A DNA stretch of 64,000 nucleotides from Lateolabrax maculatus (GCA_031216445.1 CM062202.1:20297501-20361500); one strand, 5' to 3'. Counted from the first letter of the stretch, positions 49,615 to 62,555 are shown. Translations and numbers: made by a program. The notes: generated by a model from the letters alone, not told the origin.

Positions 49615-52600
49615 ATGATGGTGAACTGCTGTGGTCTGCTCACTGCCAATAAGGAACAAGGTACAGAGCTCATTTGTACATGATGTTTACTCAGACAGCC
49701 TAACTTCACAAGGGACTATAAACCTGTACACTTTTCCTCGTATTGATTGATAGATTGTTCAACCACATCAGCTTGTATCAGCTGTTTTTAGTTGATACAA
49801 TGATGCTTTGAACAATATTTGGATTATTGTCTGTGTCGGTGTTAGATTCTGTGTGTGCTGATATTTGTGTTCGGGCCTCACGGTGGGAGCAAGGGGCTTT
49901 TTCAAACATCTTTAAAATGGAATAAACAATGTTCCCATTGTTAAAGGCTGAATCTAACAGTACACCCACGAAACAAACAGAAGATTTCACACAGTCTGTG
50001 TTGATTGTGTTTCTTCTGTGTCTCGGTCAGTTCCTCTGCAGAGCGTGGAGGTGCAGCTGGAGGTGAGGGACCATGTGGCCACAGTGGTCTCCACTCTGAA
50101 CTATGAGAACAAGGAGTACAAACCACTGGAGGCTGTTTTTGTCTTCCCTCTGCCTGGAGATGCTGCTGTCTGTCACTTCAGTGCAAAGATTGGACAGACA
50201 CAGATCGTAGCTGAGGTGAAGGAGAAACAGGAGGTGAGTAAAGACTTAGTGACTACAGTGGATCTTAAAGACACACTGAGTGTTACTCACATGTGCCATC
50301 TTTACTCCAGGCTCGTGAGGAGTATGATGACGCTTTGAGCTCCGGTCAGCAGGCCTTCCTGTTGGAGGAGAGTGAGCAGAGTCCAGATATATTCTCTCTG
50401 AGTGTGGGCAGTCTGCCTCCAGGAGAGAGCGCCTCCATCAGGCTGGAGTACGTCACTGAGCTGGCTGTGCAGGCTGATGACGGGCTGAGGTTTTGTCTGC
50501 CCGCTGTGCTCAACCCTCGCTACCAACCTCAGGGTAGGAGAGCCAGCCGACACTTTAGCTTAGTGCACACCCAAGGTGTCCGTACAGAGTAGGTGAACTG
50601 CATTGTGCAACACACTGACAGAACACATAATCTCAAAGCTCATTTTACATGCTGGAAACTGTCCACTAGCTGAGTTTAAAATCATTGCTGCTGCACAATG
50701 AAAGGAGTTGAGACAGTTCAGACATCTGATCTCCCAGCTGGGAGGAGACCTTCGGGCAAACCCACAACAAGCTGGAGGGATTATATACCACATCTGGATT
50801 TCTGCTGGATTCTCAGTCTGTAACGTCTCTTTAATATTTGTATTCCTAACCTGTCTCATGTTGTTTACAGGTAGTGGAGGGGCCAGTGTCCAGGTGACCT
50901 CTGTTCCAGCCTCTCTGGTGCCCTACAGTCTGTCTTTCTCTGCCCGAGTGTCCTCTCCTCGTCCCATCTCTAAAGTGCAGTCCAGCTGTTCCCTGGACCC
51001 TCTCCAGTACCTCAACACAGAGCAGACACAGGCCTCGGTAGGTAGAGTGCTAATGTGTCTGCTGTGTGTGATTGTTCCTCAGTACTGACAACAAGAGATA
51101 TCCCTTTATTTATATTTATGAGTGTGTTTTGTGAACTGCAGGTCAAGTTGGCTGCAGGACACAGGTTTGACAGAGATGTTGAACTTTTGATTTATTACAA
51201 AGACGCCCACCAGCCCACTGCTGTGGTGGAGGCAGGACAGGCCTCTGCCGAGCCTGGTGAGTGCAAATTAGTGAAGTTGTTACTTTTCAAATAAAAAGTT
51301 CATCATCCTCCAACTGATGAGTTGGATTGGAATAAATGGTAAAAGCCAGATTGGTGGTCTCTCCCCTGTGTTTCAGGCACTCTGATGGGTGATCCAGTAG
51401 TGATGGTGAGCCTGTACCCCGAGTTCTCCCAGGCTGTGATGTCTTCAGTTACCTCATGTGGAGAGTTTGTGTTCTTATTGGATCGATCTGGAAGTATGGA
51501 TGATGCTACTAATAACAGCAAGCAGCAAGAAACTCGCATTGGCAGTGCCAGGGTATTCATTATGTGTTAATTCTCTCCTTTCATAGTGTCCCTCTCACAC
51601 AGTGGACTTCACGATCTTGTCTCTCTTCCCTTAAGGATACTCTACTGCTGCTGTTGAAGAGCTTACCAATGGGCTGCTATTTCAACATCTACAGTTTTGG
51701 GTCCAGCTATGAACACATCTTCCCGTAAATTACTCCCTCGTGTCACTCTGTCCAGCAGATTTGCTCCTGCCTTTGGTGTTAATGCTTGTACATGTATGTG
51801 TTTGTGTGTGTGTGTGGTGACAGTAAGAGTGTGGAGTACAGCCAGGAGACCATGGAAGAGGCTCTGAAGATAGTTGAGGAGATGGACGCTAATCTGGGAG
51901 GAACAGAGATCCTGAAGCCCCTCACACACATTTACAGCCAGCCCTGCATTCCCAGTCAACCTAGACAAGTAATACACACACACAAACACACAAACACACA
52001 AACACACACACACATACACGTTAAACAGTTCTAAAAAACAATCTGAACTAACAGGTTCATACTTAACGCACCTTTGTTGTTCTTTACACTTCACTGTTAA
52101 AACCACTTGTGTTACTGAAACATCAGTCTAACTCAGCTCTCAGAGAATGATTTGGATGACTCAACACATGCTGCATGTTTCCGGATGTGATGTTAATGTA
52201 CAGTGATATGTAAACTCTCCTCTCTAGCTATTTGTCTTTACTGACGGAGAGGTGGAGAACACCAAAGAAGTTATAAATCTGGTGAAGAAGAATTCAGGTT
52301 CCCACAGGTGAAACCACAAAAACACATCAAACAGCCACACAATTCCCAGAGTATGTCCCATGTCGTAGTGCTGTGTGTTAAAAACCAAACTTCTGTATTG
52401 TAGGTGTTTCTCTTTTGGGATTGGGGAAGGGGCGAGCTCTGCTCTTATCAATGGGTTGGCCAAGGAAGGAGGAGGTCACGCTCAGTTCATCACAGGGACC
52501 GACAGGATGCAACCCAAAGTAAGAGACCTTAAACACAATAAAGCTGTACAATTAAACTATGTGATAGCACATTTGTATTCAGACACAGATCATGGTTCCA

Positions 52601-55262
52601 GTTAGTAAAAACCCAGTGCCTCACCCAACTTTAAAAAATATATTTCACTCATCAGGTGATGCAGTCGCTGCGATTTGCTCTGCAGCCGACTGTGGAGGAC
52701 ATCTCAGTCACATGGGATGTGCCGAAGGGAGTCTCTGTCACTGTTCTCTCTCCACCAATCACAGCAATCTTCCAGGGTCAAAGGTCACTGATTTATGCCC
52801 AGCTCACTGGACAGGTAGGAGCAGCACCATCTCATAGTGAAACACCTCTGTGGTGTGAGCTTAAACTTTATAAAATATATTTCATATATATGTGTGTGTG
52901 TTTGTGTATGTGTGTGTCTATATATATAATGTATGTATATTTCGAGATAGATGTATATGTTTTCCCATCGTGTGTGATTACAGTAATAAACATGTTTTCT
53001 AACACTGTAATGCTTTTCCAGAGTTCAGAGGCAGCAGAGGGCTGTGTGACGGTGAAGTACAAACTGGCAGGTCGTCCCTCAAAGAACCAGCTCCACTTCA
53101 GTCTCAAACCTGCGGAGGACACTGGGTAAAACAGCACTGTTATGAGTCCTGACTTTACTCATGTTGAGTTCAATTTAATTATTTTGACAAAATAAAATAA
53201 ATCAGTGGTAAGGGATGAGAAGCATTGCATTGAGTGAGTATTCAGTGGCTGACACCCACAATGTGGAGTATGGCTCTAAAGGTAATCATTCAAAAAATAC
53301 TACAGACTAGACCTTGAACTGTGCATCTGACGTAATGTTAAACATCAAGTCATTTTCCAAAACACAATTGGTTTTGAATACCTCAAGATGGAAGGGTTGT
53401 TTCCGTTATATTCAAAATAAATCAAGAAGGCTGCACAAATATAAACAAAACTCAAACACACACACACACATCAACATGGCCCTTCAACATGTAAACTGTG
53501 GTGCAGAGTGATGAAAGAAACAGAAGAATCACTGCAGAAATATCGTCAGTGTTCTCTATACAGTGTCTGTTTAACTTCCTACACCTGTACAAAACAACAG
53601 GTGTAACAGTAAAAGGTGCAGGTAACAAATACAGTGTCACTGTCAATTTACTAAAAACCTAAGTACAAACAGAAAGACAAAACAGTAGAGACCATCGCCC
53701 TACACCAGATCTTGATTACCAGCCCAGAAATTCCCTGTTTGTGGAATGCAACTAGTGTCCGAACCATAAAGTCAAAAAATAAATAACAACAATAAGAAAA
53801 AAAGAGGGAAGACACTTAACAATTACTAATGACATTTGTAGGACCTGATGTCAGAGCCACCAACCCAGTTAACATCGTAGATAAAATAATACTTAAAATA
53901 AGGTATTTATTTATTTTACCTAATTTCCCTTCGGGGATGAATAAAGTAATCTATCTATTTAAAATTTTACCATGTTTTAACGCAGTCATTGACATGTGAC
54001 TATTGACGGTTTAAAGTGATCAGGCCCCATGGTATTCCCAGTGTTCTGACTGTTTGGTATTTTTTAAAATTTTTTTTAATCATTATAATTAACCGTTGAA
54101 AAAACAACATGCTGTGCACCATCATGACAGTAATGTGTGCTGTGTTAGGCTCCAGCTCTCTATGACCCCGAACAGGATACACGCTGGTATAGAAAAAGGA
54201 CAAATGGAAAAAAATACTGAGTAGGGTTATTATAAAATGGCAAATGTGTGTGCCAATGTGTCATGTGTCTCTCCTGTCTGCAGATTAACGGTCCACAGGT
54301 TGGCTGCTCGGACTCTGATTCGTTCCCTGGAGATGGAGGAGAGAGAGGATGGAGGACAGCAAGATGGAGGAGTGAAGAAGAAAGTGGTGGAGCTCAGTGT
54401 CCAATCAGGAGTGAGCAGCGCCTTCACTGCCTTCATTGCTGTCAACAAAGGGGACGGCGAGGCGATTCAGGGACCTCTGGTGCGCAGAAATGTTCCAACG
54501 GCCAGTGAGTGTTTCCAAGAAAAACAAAAATAAAAGTCATACAGCTGACCATGAATGATGGTGTAGTGAAAGATGACGATGTTGTGCTCAAGAAAATCAT
54601 TAATAATTTAATTAATAATCTACAAATTACTGTTATAATTGCATTTAATTCCAGGTAAGAGCAAGCATTTCTTCTTTGCTCTTATTGTGTTTGCATGTGC
54701 TCATTGAGTTTATATTTAAAAACGTTCTTGAAATTTTTAATATTTGAAAAACTTGAATATTTTAAGCACTGTGTTTAACTAATTATTGTGAGTCATTGTA
54801 ATAAACTCAGAAATAGTGTAGTTGACAGTAGTAAGTAGTTTGTTCTTGTTTACTTATTCTCATGTGATGTCTTGACCTCATAATGTTTTTTTTATCTCAA
54901 AGTGCTGATGAACCGCTCTTATGGCCATGTGGGCTGCAGTCTTACAGGCAGTGCGGTTTGTAAGTAAAATGCTGACATCGGACTGAAACACTCATCTGTG
55001 TATTTCCATACATACACTATGAATGGATGTAAACAGAACATTTCTGTGGCAGAATTGCTCTTTAACTTTTTGCCGCTTTAATATGAAATACTTAATGTGC
55101 AGTAGGAGTGTGTGCTCTCTCATTGGCATAGGCAACATATGCAGTTGACTAGAGCAGCAAGTTAGAAACGTTAAGCTGTTATACAGTATATGTAAATGGA
55201 TACATTCAAAGAATGCTTTTATCCAAAGCACTTCACAAGCGTTTTTTTGCCACTCATTCACC

Positions 55263-55299
<37 letters not shown>

Positions 55300-55410
55300 A
55301 GGTAGCACGCTGCCTGACCATCGGGAGCAATTTGGTGATTTGGGGTTCAGTGTCTTGTCATTTACCCACGGACACTTTGACATGTGGACTGGAGGAGGTG
55401 GGGATCGACC

Positions 55411-55445
<35 letters not shown>

Positions 55446-57420
55446 CAGTGTGTGCATGTGTGCATAGAGGCATTTGTGTGTCCCTTACATGCAACAGAAC
55501 CATTAGAATGTGTCTAACAAAAGAAAAGCACAATATAAAACTAAATGAAACATCCCCTAGTGGGATGACATTGTTTTATTATTTCCCCAAAATTCAATGG
55601 TGTGGCTTGTGTGTTTATTTTTAAGAGTTCTGTGGCACAGAGACATAAGCTACAGTATGTCAGGCTGTGTTTACTCTGCTTTCTCAACAGGTTATAAGCG
55701 CACAGTGAAATTTAAAAGCCCTGGGAAATTCTCTAAAATAATCGCGAAGCTGAGTGGCTTTAGGACACCACGTACCATGTCTCTGCAGGCTGGTAGTGCT
55801 GATTTCCACCAGGTTCTTACTCCATCCAGTAGAGATGATGATTGTAAGTTGCACACAGATGGTGAGTTGCTGTTACAGCTGGTTAATTTTAAAATGGCCT
55901 GTACATGCTATATCATGATATTATTTTTCGTTGTGATATCCTTATTACTATTTATTTTCTGGAATGTATGAGAGTATTGTAAAGGCTATATTAGCCATGT
56001 GGATTTATTATGTAATTATTATATTTTTGAAGATAAAATTAGGTTATTGAAACAATGTTTCTTTTTGTGATTAACTAAAGTTGTTGTATTTGTACCTTGT
56101 TTGCATTGGTTCAGTGGTTTTTACTGGAAAATGACAGTGGAAGTTCCTTTTATTTACTGTTGTTGCCTTTGTGATCAATTCAGATCTTGGTGCCAGAACT
56201 TTACGTAGCTTGGGCGGTAAGTAACAAAGAGGTTATTGAAGATACACCTGTTGAAAACTGTTGAATGGATTGCCATGAAATCTGGTACACACATTCATGT
56301 CTCCCTCAAATATGATATATTTTGTGACTTTTATCCAGTGACTTCACAAGGTCAAACTTTTTATTTGTCAAGTACTTTGGTTTACCATGGACATCCATCA
56401 TCTCCAAATATTTTTAACTGCAATGTATCTACACATGGAAAATTTAAAAAAAAGAATGCTCCAAATGCATATTTTGTTTAGATTATTTTAGCTTCACAAT
56501 TTCTTTGATTTTCTTCCTCAGTCTTCGATGCTGATGAGGTTCAAACCACCATGCCCAAACAGCCTGGCAGAGACCCTCTGCTGCAGTTGGTCTCCCTCCA
56601 GGACGCGTCTGGCTGCTGGGTGTTGGATCCAGCTCTGGCTGCTGCACTGGGAAAGACCAGCGAGGAGGTGGAAAACCCAAAACCTGCATCGGTGGGTTAT
56701 TGTCAATTATAATAACACAAATTAATAATGGGATTTATTTTAAAACAGATTTCATGACATAGTTTATATAACAAAACAGAAGAAGTAATAAACAAATATC
56801 GAACCAAATCAACACAACATAAAGCATCACAGCATGAAAAACCAGGCTGGAACTAAGGGACCGAAATACTTGTAGACCCTAAGCACCCACCGAGCTGGCA
56901 CCAATGCAGTAACCATCTGGTTGCAAAAGTGTCTTATTTTATTGGTATAAAGTTGTTAGGAAGTAAGATTGTTCAAAACCATCTAGCAGTATTTCTACTG
57001 TCTCTTCCTTGTTCTCTTAGATTTTCTTCTCCTGTTGTACCTGTTTCATGTTTTTTTCTTTCTGTGATTTGGTGAATAAGGTGAACCAGGAAGTGTGGGC
57101 CACCATTCTGGCTCTGATCTGGCTTCATGGTTTCAAGATGGATGCTCAGGAAGAGTGGGAGCTTCTGGCTATGAAGGCTGTGTCATGGCTCCGTGCCCAG
57201 AATGGTAATAACCATAATAATACATGCTGATCTGTTGTTTCTAACAGTGTGTGCTGGTTAAAATCAACTGTTTTACCACATTCAGTCTCCTCTTCTGATG
57301 ACTTGTTTTGTGTGTTTTTTTGTTTTTTGTTTTTTTCCAGCAACATGTGTGACAGAGTGTGTGGAAGCTGGGAATAAACTGTTGGGTTGTAAAGTGCAGA
57401 AAGACGCCCTGGGGCTCTGA
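49615..57420 (+). CDS. vwa5a: von Willebrand factor A domain-containing protein 5A-like
   Basis: A cytosolic VIT plus VWA protein; human VWA5A (BCSC-1) is a candidate tumour suppressor of unclear mechanism. The exons are 49615-49660, 50031-50233, 50311-50533, 50871-51037, 51142-51256, 51377-51552, 51636-51724, 51824-51968, 52228-52307, 52404-52518, 52656-52814, 53022-53125, 54284-54504, 54903-54959, 55691-55843, 56185-56217, 56522-56691, 57081-57204 and 57341-57420. They give 819 codons (human 786). The VIT domain occupies about 1-130 (VNCCGLLT, STLNYENKEYKPLEAVFVFPLP). After AAGHRFDRDVELLIYY, the VWA domain starts near 281 with an intact MIDAS, FLLDRSGSM, then GCYFNIYSFGSSYE, LGGTEIL and LFVFTDGEV. 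The C-terminal module has WATILALIWLHG and EWELLAMKAVSWLR. Two ATGs are adjacent; the second aligns with human Met1. Paralogues exist in fish, so strict orthology is open. Confidence 0.93.
51971..52017 (+). repeat. (CACA/AACACA)n simple repeat in vwa5a intron 8
   Basis: CA-rich run immediately after the exon 8 donor. Confidence 0.85.
53885..53965 (+). repeat. LINE/SINE 3' tail fragment
   Basis: AATTTCCCTTCGGGGATGAA then TAAAGTAATCTATCTATT is the characteristic 3' end of many fish non-LTR elements. It lies in the vwa5a intron 53126-54283. Confidence 0.6.
54125..54215 (+). repeat. SINE-like fragment
   Basis: GTTAGGCTCCAGCTCTCTAT, GACCCCGAACAGGATACACG and GGTATAGAAAA match the diagnostic block of a common fish SINE/LINE tail. 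It is partial and decayed. Confidence 0.5.
55196..55425 (+). repeat. Dispersed fish repeat with inverted tRNA B-box-like core
   Basis: The order TTTATCCAAAGCACTTCACA, ATTCACCCATTCACACAC, GGAGCAATTTGG, GGTTCAGTGTCTTG and GGACACTTTGACATG, then GGGGATCGACCCACG, is that of an abundant fish element. GGGATCGA-CC resembles the reverse complement of a tRNA T-loop/B-box, which would make it a SINE read from its 3' side. Located in vwa5a intron 54960-55690; a (GT)n run follows to 55444. Confidence 0.6.
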
Positions 57421-57620
57421 GGTTTTAATTAAACTGACTTCTCTTCAGGATTGTAACACAGAAGAAGATTTACTCCATCCTACAACATTTACTGTACTTT
57501 ATCAACACTGCACTTCACTCTTTGCACTATTTACATTTCACCATACAATCATTTTTTTGTTGTTGAACTCCATAGAGATGGACCGAATTTTGTTTTTGTA
57601 TCTGAACCTGTGTTTTCTTT

Positions 57621-57626
57621 ATTAAA
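57621..57626 (+). terminator. vwa5a: Poly(A) signal ATTAAA of the VWA5A-like gene
   Basis: ATTAAA about 200 bp after the stop, followed by TGTGTCTG. It is the best candidate in this stretch. Confidence 0.5.
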
Positions 57627-57639
57627 CTGTAACTGATGT

Positions 57640-58560
57640 GTCTGAAATCATTCCTTATTTACGACATAGTAAACTACATCTGCCTTTTTATTTCACTGTC
57701 TGAATTGTGAGTCTGAAATGTGTGCATGATATACTGCCCTCAAAGTTCCCACAATCCAACAAAATCATGTCCATGGCATGTACACGACTTTCTGCTAACA
57801 ATCCCACAATGCAATGCATCACATTTTATAGACACAAAAGCTGTCAGTGATGACATAAAATGATGATGATGATTACTGAATGTTTAAAATAAAAATGTAT
57901 TGTTAATTATAGAGTAAACTTTTGAGTGTCCCTTATACAGGTAATATGGAATGAGTGGCCAAGGGAGTGATTTCAGACATGACGTTTCCTCATCGAGGGT
58001 TTCTTTCTTTGAACAGTCTTTCTGATAAGCTTTTCTGTTTATACTCTATGCTAAATACTGTAGGAATACTACTCATATACTACTGCTCTCAATAATAAAT
58101 TGAACGCATTGTTATTTAAACCAAGAGAGCGTTTTTCTTTAGCATTTAACAAATATATCCCATGGGTCCTCACAGGAGCCCTCGCTGTTAAATGCTAACA
58201 ATTTGCTTTGTGGAACATGGAATGGCAAATACTGGACATTCATTGCAGTACCTGTTTGGAGATTGGACAAATGAAATTGGACAGATCTCAGCAATGAGAC
58301 TTGAATCCAGCAATGTCTGTAAACACTTTTCCTTTTATTAAAATGATCTCACAACACTGGAAAAACCTTTCTCTTTATTTTCTTTTGATAGAAAGTTCCC
58401 TAAAATGACATTTTTCTCTTGTCCCACCTTCTTGATGTCTTGTCTATCAAATATAATAGTTAAAATTACTTATAAATCTATTTTTATTGTAATTTTTTGA
58501 AAACAATTAGTTTGATCTTCAACATATTTTGAATAATAGTAATTATGCCCTGAAGGTTTG
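57640..58560. other. Spacer between vwa5a and the transposon-derived gene
   Basis: AT-rich; no gene or named repeat recognised. Confidence 0.4.
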
Positions 58561-58678
58561 TCCAAGAACACGCGTGCAACCCTGTTACCAAAACCTATTG
58601 AGTCTTGCAAAGCAGGAGAAACACTGATGAGTCACATGACACAGAGGGGATGACATCATCACGCCATTTTCTAACACC

Positions 58679-60530
58679 ATGGGTCGACCAAAGGTAAGTT
58701 CTTTCTTGTATTTTTCATGTTTTTCCAATCTTTCCAGCCTGGTTTGAGTGTGTCACACTCTAACTAATGCAACACTGTTACTCACATTATCAGAATAAGA
58801 TTTCTCTCTTTATTTATATAACTAGGTTTGTACTTGTACTACAGGGTTGCCCTACAGTAACAGGGTTGGATGTTCTTTAGTTCACTCAGAAGAGACAATG
58901 TTTTAGCTCTAGTAAAATTAAATGTGTATTTGTAATTTAGCATAATCTACATGGTTTAAATGTATTACCATATTTTCCTGTATATAAATTGCAATTTATT
59001 TTTTCTTTAATTGTATCCAGGTAGCCTAAGCATAAAGTTGCAACAACTACCTGGATGGGATTATTAATTCAAAATGAACTCATCTGTGTTTGAATCATGT
59101 TCAGATAATTTCAGTAAGTTAATAAATATTTAAAAAATGTTTAATTTATTTCTACAGAGGTCAGGTACACCACTGAGCGCTGCTGAGAAGCAGAGGCAGT
59201 ACTTAGAAAAAGAGAGAAAGAAGCGGATGAAAGACATAGAAACAGGGACGAAGAAAAGGCAAAGAGACCGCAGTGTTAAAGAACAGTGTGCACAGAAAAA
59301 AAAGTGAGAGGCTCATAAGAGGAGTAAGGCCAGGAAAAAGACAGTTGACAGTGACCTCCAGTCAGCCCTGATACTCCAGTCAGACCAGAATCTCCAGTCA
59401 GCTCTCAACCTGGGAGTTCAAGGTCAGGACAGAAGTTTAGGTTATTGAGGAAAGTGTGTAAGCACAAATGTGTAAGCACAAATCATAATACTGCGTCACT
59501 ACCCAATAAGTTCCTACTGTCCAATCAATAATGTATGTGATGTTTACTTTTCTGCAGGTAAAGTGGTTATGTGACAATATATTTATGTTTATATGTTTCT
59601 TTTAGGCAATGTGACCCTGTTGTTCCATACTACAGTAGCTGAGGAAGTACGTTCCAAGTACGCACATTTAAAGAAAGAGAGTGACAAATCATTGCAGGAA
59701 TAGTCACAAGCAAAATCCTGAAGAAGTTCAGGCTGCAGAGATTGGCAGAGGAGGTTTTGGGATTTTCAAGGAGGAGATGGACAAAACTGGCAAATGAAAA
59801 TGTCTGCAGGTACCAGAGGAAGAAGCACAAGGGGATTGCTGCCAAGCTGAAATCAACAGTGAGATCATTCTATTTACGTGATGCTATCAGCAGGATCACA
59901 ACTGGAAAGAAGCAAACGGTGACAAAAGAAAAGAAGAAAATGCAAAAAAGATTACTGGTGGATTCAATGAAAGACCTACATTTGAAGTTCTTGGCTGAGC
60001 ATCCCGACCTCCGTCTGTCATACTCATTGTTCTGCACACTTCGCCCCTACTGGGTTATGCATCCAACATTGGCAGATCGTGAAACATGCATGTGCAAACA
60101 ACATGGAAATCTAGGCTGCATATCATCAACACATCCAATTTGGATAGCCTGACACAAACCATTATGTGTGACACAACAAGCAAGCAATGCATGTATGGGG
60201 AATGTGGAGAATGCAGCCATAACACCTATACACTCACAAGCCGCTACAGAGCCACAGATCGCATTACATACTGGGGTTTACTATGTCGGGGGGGCACCTA
60301 CCCCAAACTCTTTTTGCACTGTATCAACATCCAGACTGAAGGGACCACCTGCCATATGGCAACACCTGGAGCCTCTCCTTAGGGAAATCCGAGAGAGATG
60401 CCCAGAAGCTACAACCATCCATTTTTTGAGTCTGCAAATAAACCACAAACTCAGTGGGTCAACTAAACCAAAGAATGTTGAAGAAACTGTGTTTGCTGAG
60501 CCCCGTTTAAAGCATAAAGACTCACAATGA
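58679..60530 (+). pseudogene. Decayed transposon-derived gene (DDE-like, uncharacterised fish/invertebrate family)
   Basis: The start is ATGGGTCGACCAAAG followed by a perfect donor GTAAGT. The acceptor TTTCTACAG is at 59158 and the frame continues SGTPLSAAEKQRQYLEKERK, a basic N-terminus typical of this family. The frame stops at 59308. Later blocks lie in different frames: AEEVLGFSRRRWTKLANENV, GKKQTVTKEKKKMQKRLL, HLKFLAEHPDLRLSYSLFC and LADRETCMCKQH (up to about 60110), then HIINTSNLDSLTQTIMCD with CMYGECGECSHNT, then LHTGVYYVGG, PPAIWQHLEPLLREIRERC and IHFLS. At least two frame changes and a truncation before the expected DGPTTQY-type acidic block show that it is dead. The family assignment is from memory of many uncharacterised genes of this type. 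A transposase role is inferred. Confidence 0.7.
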
Positions 60531-60739
60531 CACTGAGATTAAACGAAAATACACAGAAAATCAGATTTTTACATGTATTTATTTTTATTTACATATTTAC
60601 ATTAATGTCCCCGCAGTCCTTTCCCAGAGAGCAAGCCAGGCAGACCAACTCATCTCCATGTTATTAAAGTTCAAATGTCACCTGCAGTCCAATTAGGTGA
60701 CAAATGAGGCCGATGCATGTCGATGAGTTCTGACTTGGT

Positions 60740-60870
60740 CGAAGCCAGAGGCGACGGTGGCGAGGAAAAACTCCCTTTCAAAAGGAAGAAACCTCGGGAG
60801 GAACCTGGCTCTCCGGGGGAAACCCGTCCTCCTGGGGGCCGGGGGACCTCCTGCTGCTCCAGGCCACAGC
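60740..60870 (+). repeat. Dispersed repeat with GGCGAGGAAAAACTCCCTTT core
   Basis: GACGGTGGCGAGGAAAAACT followed by GGAAGAAACCTCGGGAGGAA is a recurrent vertebrate/fish repeat block. The overlapping open frame is an artefact of it. Confidence 0.6.
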
Positions 60871-60879
60871 TCCAGCTGG

Positions 60880-61920
60880 TACGTCCTGAACCTACAGGTT
60901 CACCTTCACCACCTGCAGCAAAAAAAGACTTACCTGTGACTTACCTGTAAAGTCTCCATGCCTACTCACCTGGGCTGGGTTCCCTTCTTTGTAGGTTGAG
61001 TCCAGGTGTCCTCAGTCTTTGCTGGTTTTGGTCCAGGAAGTCCGCCATGGCCTACATCTAAAAACACACACAAAATGTCTGTGGGCTGGTATTGACAACA
61101 CACTATTAGACCTAATATAATACTTTTTTATTTTTTTTAAGATGGAATAATAAAATAAATCTCTGCTCCTCTTTATTTTATTAAGGAAAGGCAGGTAAGT
61201 CATCTGCACATACAGTGACACTGACCTCTTGTGTCCACAATATGAACTTCATTTGAGTACAGTCAGCTTTTAATACTTTATGTACATTTTGCTAATAATA
61301 CACTTTCACTTAACTAAACTATTTTCATTGCAGGTGTATATTTAAGAGTGAAGTAATTTTAATATGCGATCCAAACTAAACTTTAAGTTCATATTTAACA
61401 CTCAAAATCTCCCCCCTCTTTCAGTGTGGTGTCTTTCTATATTTTGTGGCTTCTTTGTTCCCATTTATGTTCCTCTGAGTCTGTACCTTTCTGTCTCTTT
61501 GATCTCACTCATCTGTTCTTCCTCTAACCATCTTTTCTCTGCACACAGGTGTGTAGTACTAGTGAAGGGGATAGTGGGTCTAAGTACCCAGGTCCCCAAC
61601 ATGGGGAGGGCCCTCAGAGAGCCTGGAAACCTGAAGTTTATTTTGTTATACTATTATAAATGCCTTTAATGTACAAGTAAAAACCTTTTGAAATATGAAG
61701 GAAGTAAAAAATGTTCCTCATTCAATGTTGGAACAACATGGTCCGCCAGAACTAAGCACCTGCTTTGGCCATCAGAGGGCCTCCAAGAGCACTTGAAATG
61801 TTTTTTTGTTTTTTTTCATGTGATATATTCACCACCACTGCCCTATTCCTTAAAGGTATAGTGGCCTATATGAAGGGTCACTGTAATAATAATCAATTTA
61901 AAAAAAAAAGAAAACAGTGG
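60880..61920. other. Gene-free DNA
   Basis: No coding, RNA or named repeat feature recognised. Short open frames lack motifs. Confidence 0.4.
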
Positions 61921-61929
61921 ATTAAAATA

Positions 61930-62039
61930 TGAATATTTCCCTTGGAGATCTAGAGGAGTAGAAGTAGAAAGTGGTATCTCAAATTTGTACTTTAGTACAG
62001 TACTTTAGTAAATGTACATAGTTTACATTCAACCACTGA
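61930..62039 (+). repeat. Terminal fragment of the hAT-like fish element also seen at 34.7 kb
   Basis: GGAGTAGAAGTAGAAAGTGG, then TTTGTACTTTAGTACAGTAC and TTTAGTAAATGTAC, ending TTCAACCACTG. This order matches the 3' end of the family whose inner part is at 34720-34798. Confidence 0.6.
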
Positions 62040-62555
62040 CACAATTTCCACACTACTGGTACATAGCTTCCTTCCCAGGCCAACAGTGTAAATAACTGAG
62101 CTGATCTCTGTTAGACTCCAGGGCTATGATTAAAAGAGTTTACACAGAACTTTTCAGTTTTGTTTTAAACCTGTTTCTTTGAATGGAGCAAAATAAATAA
62201 ACATTAATTTCCTCGACATTTTAATGGTGTTGTTATTATGCTGGTGGTGTACGTTGGCATTTTACACAACTGAATGCTTCCATTCACATGATGGGTATCG
62301 AAAGAAGACCTCTATTGGTGTCGGTGTCACCGTATTAGCACGGTGCCTGTCTCAGCTGCTCTACAGTCAGCAGTCCCTCTAGTGTAGCTGTGTTGGTCCA
62401 TAATCTTCTCAGTACTGATGGTGATCCGGGGACTATCCTGAAGGTATAGGGACGTTCAGCTGAGATCTGCTTGGTGTCACATCAATCCAGTAGCCACAGC
62501 TGGTATTCACACTCAAACTGGACAGAGTCAGGGCTGTCACAGTTACCACCACGAG

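Noticed and set aside
55390..55405. Possible tRNA gene from the GGGGATCGACCC motif
   Set aside because: No cloverleaf can be drawn around it on either strand. It belongs to a dispersed repeat.
60717..60950. 77-codon Pro/Gly-rich open frame
   Set aside because: It lies on the GGCGAGGAAAAACTCCC repeat, which occurs widely as non-coding DNA.
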